Shown: piece after piece, positions 29,564 to 40,550 of the stretch
Position numbering within the stretch: the stretch's first letter is position 1
Layout of the letters: every line of letters starts with the position of its first letter
Assembly (NCBI RefSeq): GCF_004123675.1
Contig: NZ_CP035417.1
Span: forward strand, 1,169,501-1,233,500
DNA length: 64,000 nucleotides
Source of the DNA: Leisingera sp. NJS204
Lineage (GTDB): Bacteria; Pseudomonadota; Alphaproteobacteria; Rhodobacterales; Rhodobacteraceae
Reading direction: 5' to 3'
Position numbers and translations under genes: made by a program
Notes under the pieces: model-generated
The model's database searches: none
What the model saw: the letters and a program-made list of their open reading frames with translations, nothing else
Told to the model about the DNA's origin: nothing

Positions 29564-30310
29564 ATGCATCTTGATGTTCAGGATCTCAGGAACTTCTATT
29601 ACCGCAGCACCCTGGGGCGTGCGGCGCAGGCGTCGATCCGCGGCCGTCTGCTGGATATCTGGCCAGGCACCGAAGGGCTGACGGTGGCGGGCTTCGGTTT
29701 TGCCGCGCCGCTGCTGCGTCCCTACCTGCCCGAGGCGCGCCGGGTGATGGCGCTGATGCCGGGGCCGCAGGGGGTGATGCAATGGCCCGCGGGGCTGCCC
29801 AATGTCTCGGTCCTGTGCGAGGAGACCAGCTGGCCCGTCGACACTGGCAGGATCGACCGGCTGGTAGTGATGCATGGTCTGGAGACCTCGGAGCGGCCAA
29901 CAAAGCTGCTGGAAGAATGCTGGCGGGTGCTGGGTCCCGGCGGGCGGGCCATTTTCGTCGTGCCAAACCGGGCCGGGCTTTGGGCGCGGTCGGATCTGAC
30001 CCCGTTCGGCTTTGGCCGCCCCTACACTCTGCGCCAGCTCGAAGGTCAGCTGCGCGAGCACCAATTCGCCATCGAACAGCACACCGCGGCGCTGTACCGG
30101 CTGCCCAGCCACAAACGGTTCTGGCTGAAATCCGGCGCGATGCTGGAAAAAATGGGCCGTAAACTGCCGGCGATGCTGGCCGGCGGCGTGTTCATGGTCG
30201 AGGTCAGCAAGCAGACCCACACACAGCGCGGCCACATGGTCGGCACCAAGGTCCGCAGCCGGATCCGGGTGCTCGAAGGTCTGTCCAACCCGATGCCGGA
30301 ACCGGCCTGA
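29564..30310 (+). CDS. class I SAM-dependent methyltransferase
   Basis: A 248-residue protein of the Methyltransf_11 type. It starts [19 protein letters not shown], a block typical of a roseobacter family next to gloB. The SAM-binding glycine loop is degenerate ([21 protein letters not shown], about 35-55), and the later [19 protein letters not shown] gives the usual core strand. The C-terminal part has basic [13 protein letters not shown]. The start at 29564 is chosen because earlier in-frame starts lie in the gloB promoter side and give a non-family extension. The substrate is unknown. Confidence 0.75.
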   Translation: MHLDVQDLRNFYYRSTLGRAAQASIRGRLLDIWPGTEGLTVAGFGFAAPLLRPYLPEARRVMALMPGPQGVMQWPAGLPNVSVLCEETSWPVDTGRIDRLVVMHGLETSERPTKLLEECWRVLGPGGRAIFVVPNRAGLWARSDLTPFGFGRPYTLRQLEGQLREHQFAIEQHTAALYRLPSHKRFWLKSGAMLEKMGRKLPAMLAGGVFMVEVSKQTHTQRGHMVGTKVRSRIRVLEGLSNPMPEPA

Positions 30311-30704
30311 CGCGTCCGGGGCTGATCCGGCCCGTCTGTGGCTGATTTCGATTCCCTGAAACTGCGGGTTCGGCGCCCGGGGGCGCTGAAAAGACGGGTT
30401 CTGGTCCGATATGTGACGAAATCGGCCGCAAATGCCGCTTTCCGGAATCGCCAAATCCTGCAGTTCAGCCGCACTTTTTTATTTCTCGACTGTGGTCAAA
30501 GGGCCGCACTTGCCTTAAGTCGTTGAAAACGCTGTAAACATGCTTCTTCGAGTTGCCGTTTAGGCAGTTGATAGGTCGCATCCGCTCTGCTAGACCCACG
30601 CTGATTTCAACGCCCCGCTGCCAATGGGGGATGACTCACGCCCCCGGACGCCGCCTGTGGCCGGGTACGCCAACCGGGGCCAATAACATATCGGAAGGGT
30701 GGAC
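30311..30704 (+). other. 394-base non-coding stretch ahead of the atp operon
   Basis: No credible gene is visible. The stretch falls from GC-rich to AT-rich around 30470-30560, consistent with promoter DNA for the strongly expressed atp operon. TTGAAAACGCTGTAAAC near 30524 is one possible promoter core, but the match is too weak to fix a start site. Confidence 0.35.
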
Positions 30705-31265
30705 GTGTCCGAACCAGCTTCGATTTCTGCAGGCATTGCCGCGCGCTATGCCACGGCGGTGTTCGACATCGCGCAAGAAAACAAGGCGCTCGACAGCCTT
30801 GAAACCAGCATCAATGACCTGGCAGCCGCGCTGGCTGACAGCGACGACCTCAACAGCCTGATCCAGTCGCCGCTGGTGTCGCGCGACGAGCAGGGCGCCG
30901 CAATCACTGCGGTGGCTGACAAGATGGGCCTGGATCCCGTCCTGCGCAATACCCTGGCTCTGATGGCCGACAAGCGCCGTCTGTTTGTGGTGCCCGCGCT
31001 GATCGACGCGCTGCGCGCCCGCCTGGCTGAAGCCCGCGGCGAAATCACCGCCGAGGTGGTGTCTGCCAAGGCGCTGACCAAGACCCAAAGCGAAAAGCTG
31101 GCCAAGACCCTGGCCGAGCGCGTGGGCAAGAAAGTTACCATCAATGCTTCCGTCGATGCCTCCATCATCGGCGGACTTGTCGTTAAAGTGGGCTCGAAGA
31201 TGATCGACAGCTCGATCCGCTCCAAGCTCAACTCCCTACAGAATGCAATGAAAGAGGTCGGATAA
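30705..31265 (+). CDS. atpH: F1F0 ATP synthase subunit delta
   Basis: A 186-residue peripheral-stalk subunit linking F1 to F0. The OSCP/delta pattern is visible: SISAGIAARYATAVFDIA at the N-terminus, LNSLIQSPLVSRDEQ and FLPT-like central blocks, and VIGGLVVKVGSKMIDSSIRSKL-like end (here SIIGGLVVKVGSKMIDSSI). The GTG at 30705 (MSEPASIS) has GGAAGGG five bases ahead and matches the family's usual N-terminus; the GTG at 30699 falls inside that site. First gene of atpHAGDC; the F0 genes lie elsewhere, as usual in Rhodobacterales. Confidence 0.94.
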   Translation: MSEPASISAGIAARYATAVFDIAQENKALDSLETSINDLAAALADSDDLNSLIQSPLVSRDEQGAAITAVADKMGLDPVLRNTLALMADKRRLFVVPALIDALRARLAEARGEITAEVVSAKALTKTQSEKLAKTLAERVGKKVTINASVDASIIGGLVVKVGSKMIDSSIRSKLNSLQNAMKEVG

Positions 31266-32804
31266 ATGGGTATCCAAGCAGCAGAGATTTCTGCGATCCT
31301 GAAAGACCAGATCAAGAATTTTGGTCAAGAAGCAGAAGTGGCTGAAATCGGCCGCGTGCTGTCCGTCGGTGACGGTATTGCCCGCGTTTACGGCCTCGAC
31401 AATGTTCAGGCCGGTGAAATGGTCGAATTCCCCGGCGGCATCATGGGCATGGCGCTGAACCTGGAAAGCGACAACGTCGGTATCGTGATCTTCGGCTCCG
31501 ACCGCGACATTAAAGAAGGCGACACCGTCAAGCGCACCAACTCCATCGTGGACGTGCCGATCGGCAACGGCCTGCTGGGCCGCGTTGTGGACGGCCTTGG
31601 CAACCCGCTGGACGGCAAGGGCCCGATCGAAGACGTGACCCGCGGTGTTGCGGATGTGAAGGCGCCGGGCATTATCCCGCGTAAATCGGTGCATGAGCCG
31701 ATGGCGACCGGCCTCAAATCCGTTGACGCGATGATCCCGATCGGCCGCGGCCAGCGTGAGCTGATCATCGGCGACCGTCAGACCGGTAAAACCGCCGTGG
31801 CTCTGGATGCGATCCTGAACCAGAAATCCTACAACGACGCCGCCGGCGATGATGAGAGCAAGAAGCTGTACTGCGTTTACGTCGCGGTTGGCCAGAAGCG
31901 CTCCACCGTGGCCCAGCTGGTGAAGAAGCTGGAAGAAACCGGCGCGATGGAATACTCCATCGTTGTGGCTGCAACCGCATCCGACCCGGCGCCGCTGCAG
32001 TTCCTGGCACCCTATGCCGCAACCGCAATGGCGGAATTCTTCCGCGACAACGGCCGCCACGCGCTGATCATCTATGATGACCTGTCCAAACAGGCTGTTG
32101 CTTACCGCCAGATGTCGCTGCTGCTGCGCCGTCCGCCGGGCCGTGAAGCCTATCCGGGCGACGTTTTCTATCTGCACTCCCGCCTGCTGGAGCGTTCGGC
32201 CAAGCTGAACGAAGACTTCGGTGCCGGCTCGCTGACCGCGCTGCCGATCATTGAAACCCAGGGCGGCGACGTGTCGGCGTTTATTCCGACCAACGTGATC
32301 TCGATCACCGACGGCCAGATCTTCCTGGAAACCGAACTGTTCTACCAGGGCATCCGCCCCGCCGTGAACACCGGTCTGTCGGTTTCGCGTGTGGGTTCCT
32401 CGGCCCAGACCAAGGCGATGTCCTCGGTTGCCGGCCCGGTGAAACTGTCGCTGGCCCAGTACCGCGAAATGGCTGCGTTCGCGCAGTTCGGCTCCGACCT
32501 GGACGCCGCCACCCAGCAGCTGCTGGCCCGTGGCGCCCGTCTGACCGAGCTGATGAAGCAGGCCCAGTATTCGCCGCTGACCAACGCCGAAATCGTCTGC
32601 GTGATCTTTGCCGGCACCAACGGCTACCTCGACAAAGTCGACGTCAAGGACGTTGGCCGCTACGAGGAAGGCCTGCTCAGCCACCTGCGCGGCAAACATG
32701 CCGACCTGCTGGCGGACATCACCAACAACGATCGTAAGGTGAAGGACGAGCTGGCGGACAAGGTAAAGGCTGCGCTGGACGAGTTCGCCGCTAGCTTCGC
32801 TTAA
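31266..32804 (+). CDS. atpA: F1F0 ATP synthase subunit alpha
   Basis: A 512-residue F1 subunit, non-catalytic nucleotide binding, three copies alternating with beta. The Walker A motif GDRQTGKT lies at about 169-176 and [17 protein letters not shown] and [30 protein letters not shown] are alpha-specific. The final domain starts at [11 protein letters not shown]. The ATG follows atpH directly, within the AGAGGTCGGATAA region that supplies the ribosome site. Codon use is biased toward preferred C-ending codons, fitting high expression. Confidence 0.98.
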   Translation: MGIQAAEISAILKDQIKNFGQEAEVAEIGRVLSVGDGIARVYGLDNVQAGEMVEFPGGIMGMALNLESDNVGIVIFGSDRDIKEGDTVKRTNSIVDVPIGNGLLGRVVDGLGNPLDGKGPIEDVTRGVADVKAPGIIPRKSVHEPMATGLKSVDAMIPIGRGQRELIIGDRQTGKTAVALDAILNQKSYNDAAGDDESKKLYCVYVAVGQKRSTVAQLVKKLEETGAMEYSIVVAATASDPAPLQFLAPYAATAMAEFFRDNGRHALIIYDDLSKQAVAYRQMSLLLRRPPGREAYPGDVFYLHSRLLERSAKLNEDFGAGSLTALPIIETQGGDVSAFIPTNVISITDGQIFLETELFYQGIRPAVNTGLSVSRVGSSAQTKAMSSVAGPVKLSLAQYREMAAFAQFGSDLDAATQQLLARGARLTELMKQAQYSPLTNAEIVCVIFAGTNGYLDKVDVKDVGRYEEGLLSHLRGKHADLLADITNNDRKVKDELADKVKAALDEFAASFA

Positions 32805-32819
32805 GGGGAGGATAAGGCT

Positions 32820-33701
32820 ATGCCGAACCTTAAGGACCTTAAAACCAGGATCGCGTCGGTCAAATCGACCCGCAAGATCACAAAAGCCATGCAGATGGTG
32901 GCCGCGGCGAAACTTCGCCGCGCCCAGGAAGCTGCCGAGGACTCCCGTCCCTATACCAAGCGGTTCAATGCCGTGATGGCAGGGCTGGCGGCCTCGGTCG
33001 GCGGCAGCGAGTCAGCTCCCAAGCTGCTTCGCGGCACCGGCAGCGACCAGACCCATCTGCTTGTCGTCATGACCGCCGAGCGCGGCCTGTGCGGCGGCTT
33101 CAACTCGAACATCGCCAAGCTTGCCCGCCAAAAAGCGGCCGAGCTGAAGGCTGCGGGCAAGACGGTCAAAGTACTGACCGTCGGCAAAAAGGGCCGTGAC
33201 GCCCTGAAACGCGACCTGGGCGGTGACTTCGTCGGCCATGTGGACCTCAGCGAAGTCAAGCGCATCGGCTATGCCAATGCGCAGGGCGTCGCCAAGGACA
33301 TCCTGACCCGGTTCGATGCTGGCGAATTCGACGTTGCCACGATCTACTTTGCGGAGTTCGTCAACGTTGTGACCCAGATCCCGACCGCCCAGCAGATCAT
33401 CCCGGCCTCTTACGAGGGCGGCGAAGGCGACGCCGATGGCGCATCTGCGGTTTATGACTACGAGCCCGGCGAAGAGCAGATCCTTGCGGACCTGCTGCCG
33501 CGCGGCGTGGCTACGCAGATCTTCTCGGCACTGCTGGAAAACGGTGCATCCGAACAGGGTGCCCGGATGAGCGCGATGGACAACGCCACCCGCAACGCGG
33601 GCGACATGATCGACAAGCTGACGATCCAGTACAACCGCTCGCGCCAGGCCGTGATCACCAACGAGCTGATTGAAATCATTTCGGGCGCTGAGGCGCTCTA
33701 A
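32820..33701 (+). CDS. atpG: F1F0 ATP synthase subunit gamma
   Basis: A 293-residue central-stalk subunit that rotates inside the alpha-beta ring. The N-terminal coil is classic ([36 protein letters not shown]), the middle carries [10 protein letters not shown]-like text ([16 protein letters not shown], about 81-96), and the C-terminus ends [22 protein letters not shown], the conserved rotor helix. AGGGGAGGA lies upstream. The insertion [18 protein letters not shown] around 200 is typical of alphaproteobacteria. It is third in atpHAGDC. Confidence 0.97.
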   Translation: MPNLKDLKTRIASVKSTRKITKAMQMVAAAKLRRAQEAAEDSRPYTKRFNAVMAGLAASVGGSESAPKLLRGTGSDQTHLLVVMTAERGLCGGFNSNIAKLARQKAAELKAAGKTVKVLTVGKKGRDALKRDLGGDFVGHVDLSEVKRIGYANAQGVAKDILTRFDAGEFDVATIYFAEFVNVVTQIPTAQQIIPASYEGGEGDADGASAVYDYEPGEEQILADLLPRGVATQIFSALLENGASEQGARMSAMDNATRNAGDMIDKLTIQYNRSRQAVITNELIEIISGAEAL

Positions 33702-35147
<1,446 letters not shown>

Positions 35148-35202
35148 GACTGGAACTCCCCTGCGCGCAGCCCGTGCAGGGGAACCCTGAAAGGAGGCCC
35201 CA

Positions 35203-35616
35203 ATGGCACAAACGATGCAATTCGACCTCGTGAGCCCCGAGCGGAGCCTTGCTTCGCTGCAGGCCAGCGCGGTCCAGATCCCCGGTGCGGAAGGCGACAT
35301 GACGGCAATGCCGGCCCATGCGCCCACCATCACCACCCTGCGCCCCGGCGTGCTGAAGGTCGAAAGCCCGGAAGGCAATTCGGAGTATGTGGTGACCGGC
35401 GGCTTTGCGGAAATCGGCGGCGACAGCCTGTCGGTTCTGGCCGAGCGCGCGATTCCGATGGCGGAAATGACCCGCGATCAGATGGCCGCGCTGATTGAAG
35501 ACGCCCGCGAGATGTACAAGACCGCAAAAGAGGAAGACCAGCCGCACGGGCTGGTCGAGGACGCAGCCAAGCTGCTCGCCGACATGGAAGCCCTGGGCAC
35601 CCATATGTCCCTCTGA
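35203..35616 (+). CDS. atpC: F1F0 ATP synthase subunit epsilon
   Basis: A 137-residue rotor subunit that binds gamma and can restrain ATP hydrolysis. The N-terminal beta-sandwich is visible ([49 protein letters not shown]), including the [14 protein letters not shown] loop. A C-terminal helical part follows. AAAGGAGG precedes the ATG. It is last in the operon and is closed by a strong terminator. Confidence 0.96.
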   Translation: MAQTMQFDLVSPERSLASLQASAVQIPGAEGDMTAMPAHAPTITTLRPGVLKVESPEGNSEYVVTGGFAEIGGDSLSVLAERAIPMAEMTRDQMAALIEDAREMYKTAKEEDQPHGLVEDAAKLLADMEALGTHMSL

Positions 35617-35642
35617 TCCAACCCGCGGATTGGACGATTTAG

Positions 35643-35673
35643 AAACCGGCTCCTATTGGGGGCCGGTTTTTTT
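35643..35673 (+). terminator. Rho-independent terminator of the atp operon
   Basis: AACCGGCTCC and GGGGGCCGGTT pair around TATT and are followed by seven Ts, about 30 bases after atpC. Mobile-element remnants start right after it. Confidence 0.92.
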
Positions 35674-35690
35674 GGGGAAATGCTGTTTGG

Positions 35691-36135
35691 ATAATCGCTT
35701 GGCGGTGCTGAGCGTTGAGGAGGCCGCGCGCACTCTCGAAGCGGCATCTGGTCCAGGGCTGAGATACCGGGCGGGGTTCAGTGTTGCCTATGGCGGCGGG
35801 CTCAGGGCAAGCGAGTTCACGCATCTGAAGGCCGGTGAAATCGTGCCGGATGCGCGTCTCGGGCACGACGCCGGAAGCGCGTCTCCGGCAAGGCGATGAC
35901 CGCATGCTGATCCTGGCGCGCCGTGGCAAAGGCCGAAAGGACAGCCACGTGATGTTGGCGCCGGGCTTGCTGGATCTGCTGCGCGGCAATTACTGCAAAG
36001 CGCGCCCGGCCGGATGGTTGCTTCCGGGTCGATGCGATCCCGACGCAGAAATTCAACCGGGCCTTCGGGGCGGCTTGCGACTTTGCCGGGATCAAGAAAA
36101 AGGTCTCGCCCCGCACGTCGTGTCGAAGGCTCGCC
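35691..36135 (+). pseudogene. tyrosine integrase remnant, copy 1 (C-terminal part)
   Basis: Translated pieces match the integrase fragment at 37157 across frames: EAASGPGLRYRAGFSVAYGGGLRASEFTHLKAG, then DRMLILARRGKGRKDSHVMLAPGLLDLLRGNYCKARPAGWLLPG, then a third frame with a degenerate FAGIKKKVSP. The Arg of the ARxxEVTHL block and part of the HxLRHSFA block are altered (SPRTSCRRLACDL), so the catalytic core is lost. An extra segment at 35845-35889 splits the first two pieces (see repeat). The N-terminal domain is missing. It runs into an IS91-type transposase remnant. Confidence 0.8.
35845..35889. repeat. tandem 20-base hairpin units inside integrase remnant
   Basis: GCCGGATGCGCGTCTCGGGC (35845-35864) and GCCGGAAGCGCGTCTCCGGC (35870-35889) are near-identical units five bases apart. 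Each folds on itself (GCCGGA with TCCGGC or TCGGGC). The related integrase at 37157 has no such segment at the same place, so this looks like a small insertion. Confidence 0.7.
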
Positions 36136-36139
36136 TGCG

Positions 36140-36600
36140 ACTTGCCGGCGGATGGCACCCGCTGGATCGCTTTTCGTCCCGGTTTTTTGCTGCCGGTGAA
36201 GGTTCAGCCGCGTCTGTTCCGGCGTTTGTTCCTCGAAGGGCTGGCCAGGCTGCACAAGGCGGGAAATCGACGTTCTTCGGCAATCTGTCAGAGCAGGCAG
36301 GCCTGGATACCTTCGGTGGCCATCCCGGGCCACTGCGCAAAGCCGGCTGGGCCGTGTCCGTCAAACCACCCTTCGGCGGCCCCGAAGCCGTGCCGGCCTG
36401 CCTCAGCCGCTGCACCCGCCGGGCCGCCAACTCCCAACGCCCAAATCCCGCGCTGCAACAGGCCCAAGGCGCCGGAGAAAAGGGCTGACCGGCGGTATCG
36501 GACCGGAAGTACCAGCCTGCTTGCACTGATCGGCTTCGCAGGCTTCGCAGCCCAGCCCATCGGCTTTCCAAGCCCTGAACCGCAATCCCCATAGCACCGG
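36140..36600 (+). pseudogene. IS91-family (Y2) transposase remnant
   Basis: Frame 1 gives RWIAFRPGFLLPVKVQPRLFRRLFLEGLARLHKAG (about 36165-36270) and another frame continues FFGNLSEQAGLDTFGG, PLRKAGWAVSVKPPFGGPEAVPACLSR up to about 36420. The sequence is the middle of an IS91-type replicase-like transposase, where PFGGPEAVLxYLSRYTHR is conserved. A frameshift at about 36270 and loss of the ends make it non-functional. IS91-type elements in this clade often carry a tyrosine integrase just before the transposase, which fits the neighbouring remnant. Confidence 0.78.
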
Positions 36601-36799
36601 AATCCGCCCGCGCCTTCCTCGTTGTCAGATTTATCGCCGCTGCCGCTCACGCTGACAGCAGCCACAAACCTTAGACACCGACGAAACCGTTCACGCGGGA
36701 TTGGCGCTTGTGGCGGTTGGATCGCGCTGATTTGTACTGTGGACTTGGCGAATAGGCGTGCCGGTCTGACGATTGGGACCTTCTCAATTGTCAGACAGG

Positions 36800-37540
36800 A
36801 GGTTTCGTTGTCAGACCAATATATTCCAAAACTCCGCCAGCGGTTTGCCGAAGACATGCAGATCAAGGGGCTTCAGCCCAAAACACAGACGATGTATCTG
36901 CGTGCGATGCGTGTCTTCACGCGGTTTCCGGGGCGCGCGCCTGATAGCGCAACGCCAGCTGAATATGAAGGAGCGCGGCGCCGGCGCGCCGACCTTCAAC
37001 AGCCGGTTGGCGGTTATGAGCTTTTTCTTCGCGACTGCCTGCCCGCGCCCGGAGACGAAGCGGCACATGCGCTATCAGCGGGCGGCGAAGAAGATCCCGG
37101 TCGTGCTGAGCGCCGAAGTCGTCACACGCATCCTTTAAGCGGCACCTGGTCCCGGGTTGAGATACCGGGCCGCGTTCAGCGTGGCCTATCGAGGCGGGTT
37201 GCGCGCCAGCGAGGTCACGCATTTGAAGGTCGGTGACATTGACAGCGGCCGCATGCTGATCCGGATCGAGCAAGGGAAGGGTCGTAAGGACCGCCATGTG
37301 ATGCTGTCGCCGGGCATGCTCGACCTAGGCCGCAACTACTACCGTGAGGCACAGCCAAGAGGGTGGATGTTCCCAGGCCGCAACCGGATCGTTCCGATCT
37401 CGACGCGTCAGTTCAACCAGGCTCTTGGGGTGGCATGCGATTTTGCCGGGAGCGGCAAAAAGATCTCGCCCCATACACTGCGGCATAGCTTTGCCACCCA
37501 TCTGCTGGAAAGCGGGGCCGGCATGGGCGTGATCCAATGA
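36800..37540 (+). pseudogene. tyrosine recombinase/integrase, frameshifted and truncated, copy 2
   Basis: The N-terminal SAM-like part reads DQYIPKLRQRFAEDMQIKGL ... TMYLRAMRVFTRFPGRAP (frame of 36808), then shifts at about 36960 to KERGAGAPTFNSRLAVMSFFFATACPRPE, then again at 37139 to LRYRAAFSVAYRGGLRASEVTHLKVGDI ... KISPHTLRHSFATHLLESGAGMGVIQ. The active-site Arg (ASEVTHL block) and the HTLRHSFATHLL box are intact, but the final Tyr part is missing because an in-frame TGA and the IS3 element follow. At least two frameshifts make it dead. It would have been a phage-type integrase accompanying IS91. Confidence 0.85.
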
Positions 37541-37545
37541 CCGGC

Positions 37546-37573
37546 TGGACCTGTCGCGGTTTTGTGCCGCCCC
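37546..37573. repeat. IS3 element 1 left inverted repeat
   Basis: 28 bases that match the reverse complement of 38790-38817 at all but two positions. Confidence 0.82.
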
Positions 37574-37583
37574 AGGTGCTCGG

Positions 37584-38482
37584 TTAAGCCACCTTTCGTT
37601 CGAATGCGACCGGGCTTTTCCAGCCCAGTGCTGTGTGTCGGCGTCGCGGATTGTAGAAGCCGTTGATGTATTCAAAGATCGCCATCTCGGCTTGCCTGCG
37701 GGTTTCCCATGACCTTCGCCAGATCAATTCTGCCTTGATGGTTTTGAAGAACGTCTCGACGGCCGCATTATCGTAGCAGTTTCCTTTGCCGCTCATCGAT
37801 ACCTTGAACCCGTTTTGGCGTAGGATCTTCTGATAGTCCTGAGAACAGTATTGCGATCCACGATCCGTGTGGTGAATGCAGCCTTTTGGCGGTGACCGGA
37901 ATGCGATGGCTATCGTCAGCGCCCGGATCGCCAGATCCCGTTTCATTCGATTGCTCACCGCCCAGCCGATGACCCGCCTGGAATGCAGGTCCAGGATCAC
38001 TGCGAGATACAGCCAGCCTTCACGGGTCCGGATATAGCTGATGTCGCCGGCCCATTTCTGGTTCGGCTGATCAGCCGTGAAGTCCCGATCCAGCAGGTTG
38101 GGCGCGATATTGAATTTATGGTCACTGTCCCCCACTCGGCTGATTGCTTCGCAATCGCCTGCCGGGCAATGGTCGTCACCTTGTGTTTGCGCGTTCTGAC
38201 AACAGATATGCCGTTCTGGCGCATTAGGCGGCCCGCACGACGGTGCCCGATATCCAGACCGATCTCTTTCAGCTCCTCCGTCATCCGTGGCCTGCCATAG
38301 CTGCCCAAGCTGAGGCGCGACTGTTCCTTGATATGCGCCAGCGTCACCAGATCACTGCGCTTTCTGCAGCTGGCCGGACGGCTGCGGAAGGCCCGTAAAC
38401 CGCGCGGACTAACATCCATGACATCACACAGCCGGTGGGTGGGAAAGCTGTCGCGGCGTTCCTCGATGAACCTGAACCTCAT
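37584..38482 (-). pseudogene. IS3-family transposase orfB, interrupted
   Basis: The first frame covers MRFRFIEERRDSFPTHRLC to RTRKHKVTT and then becomes nonsense; the second frame begins DSDHKFNIAPNLLDRDF and runs to KSPVAFERKVA. The DDE residues are present: D in WAGDISYI, D in HHTDRGSQY and E in NAAVETFFKTIKAE. The two frames are separated by about 41 extra bases at 38130-38170, which hold a hairpin. Without that segment the enzyme would read straight through, which is what I recall of close relatives. The integrase-like fold is otherwise undamaged. Confidence 0.85.
38130..38170. repeat. palindromic insertion in IS3 element 1 orfB
   Basis: On the minus strand, GGCGATTGC, a GAA loop and GCAATCAGCC pair over nine positions with one bulged A (38138-38159). 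The segment is absent from the deduced intact frame and shifts it. Confidence 0.7.
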
Positions 38483-38766
38483 GGCCTTTGGCCCGCGAAG
38501 AACTGCGTTGCCTTTTTTAGGATCTCCCTCTCCTCCTTGAGAACGCGGTTCTCACGTCGAAGCCGTTCATTCTCTTGGGCCAGGCTCAAATCCTCGTTCG
38601 ACACTACGTCAGTGTCTCGGTGTGCCATGATCCATTTGTTAAGCGTTGACAGGCCAACACCAAGATCATCAGCAACCTGCTTGCGTGTAAGTCCGCTGGT
38701 CAGCGCTATGCGCACCGCATCAGCTCGGAATTCGTCCGTCCGTTTCGTTCCCGCAGTTCGTCTCAT
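38479..38766 (-). CDS. IS3-family transposase orfA
   Basis: A 95-residue DNA-binding protein with a helix-turn-helix (FRADAVRIALTSGLTRKQVADDLGVGLSTLNKWI, 13-46) and a C-terminal leucine-zipper stretch (LSLAQENERLRRENRVLKEEREILKKATQFF). It recognises the element's ends and can be extended into orfB by frameshifting at the AAAAAAG heptamer near its end. This reading frame is intact even though orfB is broken, so it may act only as an inhibitor, if at all. Confidence 0.88.
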   Translation of the reverse strand: MRRTAGTKRTDEFRADAVRIALTSGLTRKQVADDLGVGLSTLNKWIMAHRDTDVVSNEDLSLAQENERLRRENRVLKEEREILKKATQFFAGQRP

Positions 38767-38789
38767 TTGGCGCAGTAAAGGCTATCAAA

Positions 38790-38817
38790 GGGGCGGCATC
38801 AAACCGCGACAGGTCCA
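38790..38817. repeat. IS3 element 1 right inverted repeat
   Basis: Counterpart of 37546-37573; ends TGGACCTGTCGC when read inward. Confidence 0.82.
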
Positions 38818-38889
38818 CTGTCGTGGTGTCCCCCTATTGCGCCCGTAGCCCGCTGGAGTTCGTCCCGATTTCTGTTAGTGTCCGAGCCC

Positions 38890-39514
38890 GTGGTGTAATT
38901 CCCGCGCCTTCAACGGTGTGATCATGGGTGGCCATCAAGGTGTATGGTCGAGGTGGAGTTTCGACGCTTCAGCCACGACCCGCACGGAGACCCCGATGAC
39001 CAAGACCATCATGGGCCTTTCCGAGCTTCTCGCAAAGCAAGATGGCGGCGGCTTTCTGCGTGCCGTCGCGAACTCATTGGTCCGGGGCTTGGTCCGTCAG
39101 AAGCCGGGACTTTCTGGACGGGCTTTTTTCGCGGCTTGAAAGCCCGGGGGCTGGAACGGCATCAAGCTGGTGTTCAGCGACGCGCACAGCGGCCTAAGGG
39201 CGGCCATCGTGCTGGCCAACATGGCGTTCCCGCGCCAGCACAGAACGAAGTTGCACAGTACCAATCCGATCGAGCGCTTGAACAAGGAGGTGAAGCGCCG
39301 GGCCGATGCCGCCGGTATTTTCCCGAATGAGGCCTCCATCACCTGCCTGATCAGCGCCGTGCTGTTCGAACAGAACGGCGAATGGCAGATCGCCAGCCGC
39401 TACATGATGGTTGAGGCCTTCGCCGAAACCGGCGCAGAGGAGACAGACCCCATTCTCAGCCTTTCAATACAAGCCGCCTGATCATGACCTCTGGCCATCC
39501 GGGAAATTACACCA
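38890..39514 (+). mobile_element. IS256-family element with internal deletions
   Basis: Ends match: TGGTGTAATTCCCG on the left (38891) and the reverse complement TGGTGTAATTTCCCG on the right (39500-39514). About 625 bases lie between them, roughly half of a full IS256-type element. Terminal repeats intact but transposase internally deleted make this a candidate for being moved by a full-length relative. Confidence 0.75.
38996..39481 (+). pseudogene. IS256-family transposase remnant
   Basis: The start reads MTKTIMGLSELLAKQDGGGFLRAVA, then skips to a middle piece in another frame (GPSEAGTFWTGFFRGLKARGL), then FSDAHSGLRAAI and the C-terminal block HSTNPIERLNKEVKRRADAAGIFPNEASI (with the catalytic-Glu region). 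Two internal deletions (about 120 and 100 residues) remove the first catalytic Asp and others. The last open frame (39170-39481) is only the C-terminal piece. Confidence 0.82.
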
Positions 39515-39760
39515 GCTTGACGGACGTGACCCAATTTCCGGACAGTTTGATTATTGATCCTATGCGGCAATTCTCCAAGTCATGGTTTCGTATGCTTGCG
39601 CGGGTGTTTGGCAGCCGATGGCGGAATGACGCCGTTGGCGATTGTAGAAGACCTCTATGTATTCGAAGATCGCAGCCTTTGCCTGGGCACGCGTTTTGAA
39701 GCGCTCCCGGTGGACCAGTTCCTTTTTCAGGGACGCAAAGAAACTCTCCATCGGTGCGTT

Positions 39761-39817
39761 CTGCGCCTTCAAATGGTCCCCCAGACCATTTGATCCGCTG
39801 GCGCGGACCAGCTTGAA
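39761..39817. repeat. palindromic insertion in IS3 element 2, C-terminal site
   Basis: Contains a perfect palindrome at 39769-39793: TCAAATGGTC, five bases, GACCATTTGA. The extra 57 bases (19 codons) are in frame and interrupt a motif conserved in IS3 transposases. Its core resembles the palindrome at 56426. Confidence 0.72.
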
Positions 39818-40030
39818 CTCCAGGCATTCTCCGGTGCGGCTCATGGATTGCGTGATGCGTGCCGCCCTAAGCAACTTGCGGTATTCTCCGCCTGCATATT
39901 GCACGCCGCGGTCGCCATGGCGGATGAGCCCTGGTACCGGGCCACGGCGCCCAAGGGCCATGTTCAAGGCATCACAGCACAGTTCCGATCGCAGATGATC
40001 GTCCATGGCCCAGCCCACGATTTCACGCGT

Positions 40031-40075
40031 GGCATTCGACCATTGTTCTCGAACCAATGGCGAACAAGGTCTCAT
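40031..40075. repeat. palindromic insertion in IS3 element 2, central site
   Basis: GACCATTGTTC (40038-40048) pairs with GAACAAGGTC (40062-40071) with one bulge. It stands where relatives read AAIKDLFTREIVGW, and brings a stop codon. Confidence 0.65.
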
Positions 40076-40550
40076 TCCTTGATGGCAGCCACGTAGAGCC
40101 AGCCTTCAGCGGTGTCGGCATAAGTGATGTCAGCGAGCCGAACACGGTTCGGAACGGTGCAATCGAACTGTTGCTCCAACAGATTTGGTGAGGGTTTGAG
40201 GCTGTGATTGCTGTCTGTGGTGCGCCGCTTTCGACGCTTGTACAGGCACGGTGAGACATTGTTTTCACGCATTATTCTGGCCACGCGCCGCTCCGAAACG
40301 TCCTCGCCATCGGCTTTCAGATCCTGGTGGCCCCGCTTTGCCCCATATCGTTTTTTGCTTTGAGTAAACGCCGCTTTGATCTTTGGCAGCAACGCGGCGT
40401 CCCGGGTGTCCCGCAGCTTTTGCCGCTGATCCCGGGCAGGTTGCGGCTGGACAAAGCCGTAAAACCAGCTGCGCGTAACGCCAGCAATGCGACAGAGCTG
40501 AGCGATCGGCTAAACAGTCTTGCGGGCAGCGACAAATGCATGTTTCGCGT

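Larger units (their letters stand above)
37546..38817 (-). mobile_element. IS3-family insertion sequence, element 1
   Basis: The element is 1,272 bases and bounded by inverted repeats: TGGACCTGTCGCGGTTT, then TGTGCCGCCCC on the left, and the same with two changes (reverse complement) at 38790-38817. It carries overlapping orfA and orfB on the minus strand and an AAAAAAG slippery heptamer (38512-38518), the usual signal for -1 frameshifting in IS3. It sits at the end of an integrase gene. No clear target-site duplication is seen. OrfB is broken (see below). Confidence 0.85.

Noticed and set aside
31236-32699. 487-codon minus-strand frame antisense to atpA
   Set aside because: No recognisable motif; it is the complement of atpA.
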